From contig NZ_JAERMK010000012.1 of the NCBI RefSeq assembly GCF_016918015.1, forward strand, positions 62,001-126,000: DNA of 64,000 nucleotides, in the 5' to 3' direction. The notes under the pieces are model-generated. The model was not told the DNA's origin, did not search any database, and saw only the letters and a program-made list of their open reading frames with translations. The translations under genes and the position numbers were made by a program. Origin of the DNA: Glycomyces sp. YM15. GTDB taxonomy: Bacteria; Actinomycetota; Actinomycetes; Mycobacteriales; Micromonosporaceae. Of this stretch, positions 60,227-64,000 are shown in pieces. How positions within the stretch are numbered: the first letter of the stretch is position 1; each line of letters starts with the position of its first letter.

Positions 60227-61813
60227 TCACTCGCTGAGGTCGCCCTCCGGGCAGGAATCGTCGTTGGCGACGTACTCGAGCGTGATCGGCGTGTCGTAGC
60301 CGATCTCGGCACCGCTCTCGGGGCTCTGGTAGAGGACCTCGCAGGTGTCGTGCTCGGTGCTCTCGGGCTCCGTCGTCATCGAGTGGGCCGCCGTGAACCC
60401 CTGGCTTTCGAGATCTTCGAGGGCGTCGGTGACGTTCCATCCGGTGTAGTCGTCGATCTCGACGAGCTGGGACTCCTCCTCGGCGTTGTCGTCCTCGGAG
60501 TGGTCCTCTTCATTGCCGCCGTTGTCGTCCGAGTTGTCCTCTTCGGAGTCGCCGCCCGACTCGTCGCGGGTCTCCTCGGCGGCCTCGGTGGCCTCCTCGG
60601 TCGCCTGGGCCTGCTGGGTGGCGCCGGTGTCCTCGCCCCCGGCCAAGTCGTTCTCGTCGGACTTGTCCCACGGCTTCAAGAGGAACAAAGCGACGATGAT
60701 CACCGCGATGCCCGCCACGACCACCAGGATCGGTCCCGTGGGATTCCGCTTGGGCTGCTCGGCCTCGCGCGGGGGCGGCAGCGGGCGTTCAGGGGCGCCG
60801 CCGGTCCTGTACTGGCCGGTGCCGGGCGAGCCGTACTCATCGTGCTGCACCGGTTGCACCGACGTGTGGGCGGGCGCGACGCCTGCGGCCATCGCCGGCG
60901 CCATGCCCGGGGTCATCACCTGGGTGGACTGCGGCGACTGGCCGGACTGGTACGGGCTCGGCGCGGGCGCGAGGATCGTCGTGGTGCCGCCGCCCATGCC
61001 GCCGGCCTTGCACACCTGCGCGAGCTCGGCCGCCGAGGCGAAGCGCTGGCGCGGGTCCTTCGCCAGACAGCGCATGACGGTCTGCGCGACCGGGCCCGGG
61101 ACGTCCGGAGGGAGCGGGCCGGGCCGGCCGGTGAGGTGGCCGGCGATCGCGGCGGTCGGCTCGTTGCCCGCGAACGGGGGGCGTCCGGCGAGGCATTCGT
61201 AGGCGACGATGCCCAGCGAGTAGAGGTCGGTCGCGCCGGTCAACTGCGCGCCCTGGAGTTGCTCGGGGGAGGCGTAGGCGAGGGTGCCCATGACGGTGCC
61301 GGTCTCGGTCAGCCCCGCGCCGCCCTTGGCGGCGGCGATGCCGAAGTCGACGATCTTGACGCTGCCGTCCGAGTCGACCAGCAGGTTTCCCGGCTTGATG
61401 TCGCGGTGGATGATGTGGGCCTGGTGGGCGACGTCGAGAGCCTCGGCCGCCGACGCCATGATCTTCAGCGTCTCGTTGGGGGACAGGCGGCCCCGCTGAC
61501 GCAGGACGTTGTCGAGCGCCTGACCGCGCACGAGCTCCATGATGAGGTAGGAGACGAGCCCTTCGGGGGCCTGCTCCTCGCCGTAGTCGTAGAGGCTGAC
61601 GATCCCGGGGGACTGCAGCTGGGCGACGGCCTGCGCCTCCTGGTGGAAGCGGGCGCGGAACCGGTCGTTGCCGGACAGTCCTGAATGGAGGAGTTTGACG
61701 GCGACGGTGCGGTTGAGCCGGGTGTCGGTCCCGCGCCACACCGCGCCCATGCCGCCCGCGGCCAGACGCTGTTCTAGGCGGTATCGGCCAGCGATCAGGT
61801 TCCCGGGTTCCAC
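60227..61813 (-). CDS. Transmembrane serine/threonine protein kinase with PASTA-like domain
   Basis: This 528-residue kinase has an N-terminal catalytic domain (about 10-275) with a GGMGAVWRG loop, AVKLL, HRDIKPGNLL, DFGIA and SPEQ. A Pro/Gln-rich linker and one membrane helix (PTGPILVVVAGIAVIIVALF, about 362-381) follow. A very acidic extracellular spacer rich in Glu, Asp and Thr precedes one PASTA-like domain (VEIDDYTGWNVTDALEDLES, then TPITLEYV). It resembles PknB-type kinases that bind peptidoglycan fragments, but with a single PASTA unit. Confidence 0.92.
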   Translation of the reverse strand: MEPGNLIAGRYRLEQRLAAGGMGAVWRGTDTRLNRTVAVKLLHSGLSGNDRFRARFHQEAQAVAQLQSPGIVSLYDYGEEQAPEGLVSYLIMELVRGQALDNVLRQRGRLSPNETLKIMASAAEALDVAHQAHIIHRDIKPGNLLVDSDGSVKIVDFGIAAAKGGAGLTETGTVMGTLAYASPEQLQGAQLTGATDLYSLGIVAYECLAGRPPFAGNEPTAAIAGHLTGRPGPLPPDVPGPVAQTVMRCLAKDPRQRFASAAELAQVCKAGGMGGGTTTILAPAPSPYQSGQSPQSTQVMTPGMAPAMAAGVAPAHTSVQPVQHDEYGSPGTGQYRTGGAPERPLPPPREAEQPKRNPTGPILVVVAGIAVIIVALFLLKPWDKSDENDLAGGEDTGATQQAQATEEATEAAEETRDESGGDSEEDNSDDNGGNEEDHSEDDNAEEESQLVEIDDYTGWNVTDALEDLESQGFTAAHSMTTEPESTEHDTCEVLYQSPESGAEIGYDTPITLEYVANDDSCPEGDLSE

Positions 61814-61926
61814 CCTCGGCCTCGCTTCTGATTCGGGGAGCAGGGGACGTGGGAGAGCTTAGTCGGGAGGCGCGAGCCCGCCCGAGGGCGTCCGGTCGCT
61901 GCCCGTGCCGATCGGCAGGGGTCCAA

Positions 61927-61953
61927 CGTGTGACAGGTGATATGGCACTGCGC
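61927..61953 (+). repeat. Dispersed GTGAC motif, reference copy
   Basis: GTGACAGGTGATATG followed by GCACTGCG is one of the clearest copies of the recurrent motif. It lies in the spacer between the kinase and msrB genes, outside any hairpin. Confidence 0.7.
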
Positions 61954-62050
61954 CGAGCGGCCGCGGAGTCGGTCAGCCGCGAATGATCCAGTACGCGTCG
62001 CGGTCGTCGAAGGCGGTCGGTTCGATGCCGATCGCGATCGGCCGAAGCGC

Positions 62051-62461
62051 CTACGTCGCGTCGTCGGCCGGTTCCAGGGTCAGGCTGATCGAGTTGATGC
62101 AGAAGCGGGCGTCGTCGGGGTTGTCCCAGCCTTCGCCGTAGAAGACGTGGCCCAGGTGCGAATCGCAGTTGGCGCAGCGCACCTCGGTGCGGCGCATGCC
62201 GAGGCTGTCGTCCTCGAGGAGCCGCACCCGGTCCCCGGCCATCGGCGTCCAGAACGAGGGCCAGCCGCACCGGGAGTCGAACTTGGTGTCCGACGCGAAC
62301 AGCTCGGCCCCGCACGCGCGGCACCGGTAGACGCCCCGGCGCTTCTCGTCCACGTACTCGCCCGTCCACGGCGCCTCGGTGCCGCCTTGGCGCAGCACCT
62401 TGTACTCGTCGCGGCTGAGCTGCTCGCGCCACTGCGCGTCGGTCTTGCGGTCCTCGGCCAT
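62051..62461 (-). CDS. msrB: Peptide-methionine (R)-S-oxide reductase
   Basis: This 136-residue MsrB has the zinc-binding pairs Cys47/Cys50 and Cys96/Cys99, the catalytic Cys121 in RFCINS, and FDSRCGWPSFW with the resolving-type Cys65. It reduces methionine-R-sulfoxide with thioredoxin. The stop TAG is followed by 25 in-frame codons with coding-like composition before the next stop. Confidence 0.95.
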   Translation of the reverse strand: MAEDRKTDAQWREQLSRDEYKVLRQGGTEAPWTGEYVDEKRRGVYRCRACGAELFASDTKFDSRCGWPSFWTPMAGDRVRLLEDDSLGMRRTEVRCANCDSHLGHVFYGEGWDNPDDARFCINSISLTLEPADDAT

Positions 62462-62627
62462 GACTCAAGTGTAGGAGCCGGAGCGCGAACCGTCTCGCCC
62501 TGACCGGGTGCGCCGACCTCCTCGGGGCCCGGGGCCGGGAACCCGAGCCGCCCACGGCGGCGGGCGCCTAGCACCACCGCCGCGGCCCGGAGGAGCCCGA
62601 GCCCGCGCCGCCCCTCCGGCGGGCCGC

Positions 62628-62633
62628 TAGGAT
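62628..62633 (+). promoter_or_regulatory. -10 box (TAGGAT), leaderless lactonase gene
   Basis: TAGGAT, 7 bases, then ATG 62641. It is identical in form to the promoter at 20260. Confidence 0.55.
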
Positions 62634-62640
62634 CGGGCCC

Positions 62641-63669
62641 ATGCGGTACCTCCTTGGCGACTACACCACTGAAGGCGGCCCGGGCCTCGTCGTGGCCGGA
62701 CCCGACGGACTCGGCGCGGCCGCGGCGGTGGTCAACCCGTCGTGGGTCCACGTCGGCCCCGAAGCGGTCTACACCCTCACCGAGACCGAGCCCGGCTTCG
62801 CCGCGGCCTGGCGGCTCGGCGAGGACTTCACACTCGACCGGGCGGGCCAGGGCCAGTCCACCGGCGGCAACAACCCCTGCCACGCCACTGTGGATCCGAG
62901 TGGGCGCTGGCTGCTGGTCGCGAACTACGGTGGCGGCGACGGGAACGGCGCCTCGGTCGCGGTCCTGCCGATCGGGGAGGGCGGGACGCTCGGGGAGGCC
63001 GCGGACGTCTTCAAGCTCTCCGGGTCGGGCCCCGACGCGGAACGCCAGGCCGGGCCGCATGCGCACCAGGTGGTATGTCACATGGGACGGGTGCTGGCCG
63101 TGGATCTGGGCTCTGACCGCATCCACGCGTTCGACCTCGGCGAGGACGGCAAGCTCATCCCCGCCGCGACCACGCAGCTCGACCCCGGCTTCGGCCCGCG
63201 CCACCTCGCGTTCCTCGGGGATCGCGCGGTCGTCGTGGGGGAGTTGGCGAACGCGGTCGCTGTCGGGTCCTTCGACGAGCGCGCGGGCACCTTCTCATTC
63301 CGCACCCCGGTGCCCCTGCCCGGCGGCGGGGTCGCCGACTTCGCGGCCCTGCCCGACATCGGGATCGAAGAGGACGCGCCGCAGCCGCTCCCGGCGGCGG
63401 TGGTCGCCGACGCCGAGCGCGGCCTGGTGTACGTCACGGTGCGCGGCACCGACCAGGTCGCGGTGATCGACCCGGCCGACGGGGCGCTCGTACGCACGGT
63501 GCCGACCGGTGCCGCCTGGCCGCGCGACGCCGTGCTCACCGCCGACGGGACGCTGCTGGTGGCCTGCCAGCACTCGGGCGTCGTCAACCGTGTCGACCCG
63601 TCGGGCGCGGCCGAGCCCGTCACCGAGTGGACCGTCCCGGGCGTCACCTGCGTGGCCCCGCTCACATAA
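62641..63669 (+). CDS. Beta-propeller lactonase-family protein (6-phosphogluconolactonase-like)
   Basis: This 342-residue seven-bladed propeller of the YkgB/Pgl type has NPCHATVDPSGRWLLVANYG, AGPHAHQVV, and DPGFGPRHLAFLGD. These carry the conserved His and Arg of the lactonase family. It may hydrolyse 6-phosphogluconolactone or a related lactone. VVCHMG within the AGPHAHQ segment coincides with a dispersed-motif core (63069-63087). Confidence 0.88.
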   Translation: MRYLLGDYTTEGGPGLVVAGPDGLGAAAAVVNPSWVHVGPEAVYTLTETEPGFAAAWRLGEDFTLDRAGQGQSTGGNNPCHATVDPSGRWLLVANYGGGDGNGASVAVLPIGEGGTLGEAADVFKLSGSGPDAERQAGPHAHQVVCHMGRVLAVDLGSDRIHAFDLGEDGKLIPAATTQLDPGFGPRHLAFLGDRAVVVGELANAVAVGSFDERAGTFSFRTPVPLPGGGVADFAALPDIGIEEDAPQPLPAAVVADAERGLVYVTVRGTDQVAVIDPADGALVRTVPTGAAWPRDAVLTADGTLLVACQHSGVVNRVDPSGAAEPVTEWTVPGVTCVAPLT

Positions 63670-63722
63670 AACGTTCCCACCAGGAAACTTTGCGCCTCCT
63701 GCAAAATTTCTTCATTTGCATC

Positions 63723-63751
63723 TTGTGAACATGAGTAACCTCTACTAAGGT
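63723..63751 (+). promoter_or_regulatory. Promoter of the TetR gene
   Basis: TTGTGA (63723-63728), a 17-base spacer and TAAGGT (63746-63751), then 7 bases to ATG 63759. The transcript is probably leaderless. The A+T-rich sequence from about 63665 may include an autoregulatory operator. Confidence 0.6.
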
Positions 63752-63758
63752 TGCTCTC

Positions 63759-64000
63759 ATGGCCGACCAGTCCGGACTCCGCGAACGCAAGAAGGCCGCC
63801 ACCAAGGCGGCCCTCTCCGCGGCGACCTTCCGACTCGCGATCGCGAAGGAAGGCATCGGGAACGTCACGGCCGACGAGATCGCCGCCGAAGCCGGCGTCT
63901 CGACCCGCACCTTCCACAACTACTTCCCCTCCAAGGAAGCCGCGCTCCTCCACGACTTCAACGAGACCACCAACGCACTCCTCGCCGACCTGCGCGAGCG
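63759..64000 (+). CDS. TetR-family transcriptional regulator (partial)
   Basis: The first 80 codons of a TetR regulator run off the right edge. The helix-turn-helix is complete (VTADEIAAEAGVSTRTFHNY, then FPSKEAALL). The ligand domain and target genes are outside the window; a TetR gene of this type often sits next to an exporter gene. Confidence 0.9.
   Translation, partial: MADQSGLRERKKAATKAALSAATFRLAIAKEGIGNVTADEIAAEAGVSTRTFHNYFPSKEAALLHDFNETTNALLADLRE

Overview
The window is very G+C-rich and is densely coded on both strands. Many genes start at GTG, and a few at TTG. Several starts lie about 6-7 bases after a TANNNT -10 box, which is the leaderless pattern. Together with SNF2-SWIM, a GPGG small membrane protein, an HPr/EI-linked fructose PTS and many lipoproteins, this points to the chromosome of a mycelial-type or soil actinobacterium. 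A Glycomyces- or Micromonospora-like host would fit, but the sequence alone does not prove it. I saw no rRNA, tRNA, CRISPR array, integrase, transposase or phage gene.

Layout. 1-3830: a peptide/metal-type ABC importer (lipoprotein, fused DppB-DppC permease, ATPase) behind a Zur-like operator. 4093-6460: a GH15 glucoamylase/trehalase and a histidine-rich metal-binding protein. 6523-9287: a hydroxyproline-type catabolic operon (DapA-family lyase, proline racemase-like epimerase, GntR regulator). 9290-13687: a decayed gene, two lipoproteins, a SpoIIE-type phosphatase and a DUF1269 protein. 13922-22426: a TSUP exporter, a large unclassified coiled-coil protein, acylphosphatase, tandem methyltransferases, an exonuclease and a macrodomain protein. 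22561-28331: a complete fructose PTS operon (FruR, FruK, EIIA, EIIBC, HPr, EI). 28507-33231: a ROK regulator and a sugar ABC importer that share an operator-like motif. 33383-36741: a small membrane protein, Apt, and a KDG kinase/KDPG aldolase pair. 36741-39682: a structured intergenic region, then SNF2 helicase plus SWIM protein. 39755-46697: an Rpn-like nuclease-fold protein, a HAD phosphatase, GNAT, a methyltransferase, a two-component system and an ABC exporter. 46937-49130: a Pol I-like polymerase and a GPGG protein. 49278-55482: a beta-glucan locus (LacI regulator, ABC importer, secreted GH16-CBM6 glucanase) tied together by GAGAGAGCGCTCTCTC palindromes. 55617-64000: a coiled-coil protein, an M50-type protease, HrpB, a PASTA kinase, MsrB, a lactonase and a partial TetR.

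Carbohydrate use is the main theme: fructose uptake, two sugar ABC systems, beta-1,3-glucan breakdown, KDG phosphorylation and trehalose or alpha-glucan hydrolysis, each with a local regulator. The most unusual signal is not a gene. A short palindromic motif (core GTGAC-RN-GTGAY-ATG-SCAC) recurs at about 17 places. Most are in intergenic hairpins, but some lie inside coding sequence, and two copies belong to a longer repeat of about 72 bp. A promoter followed by a nested 18-bp-arm hairpin at 36767-36991 is a candidate structured RNA.
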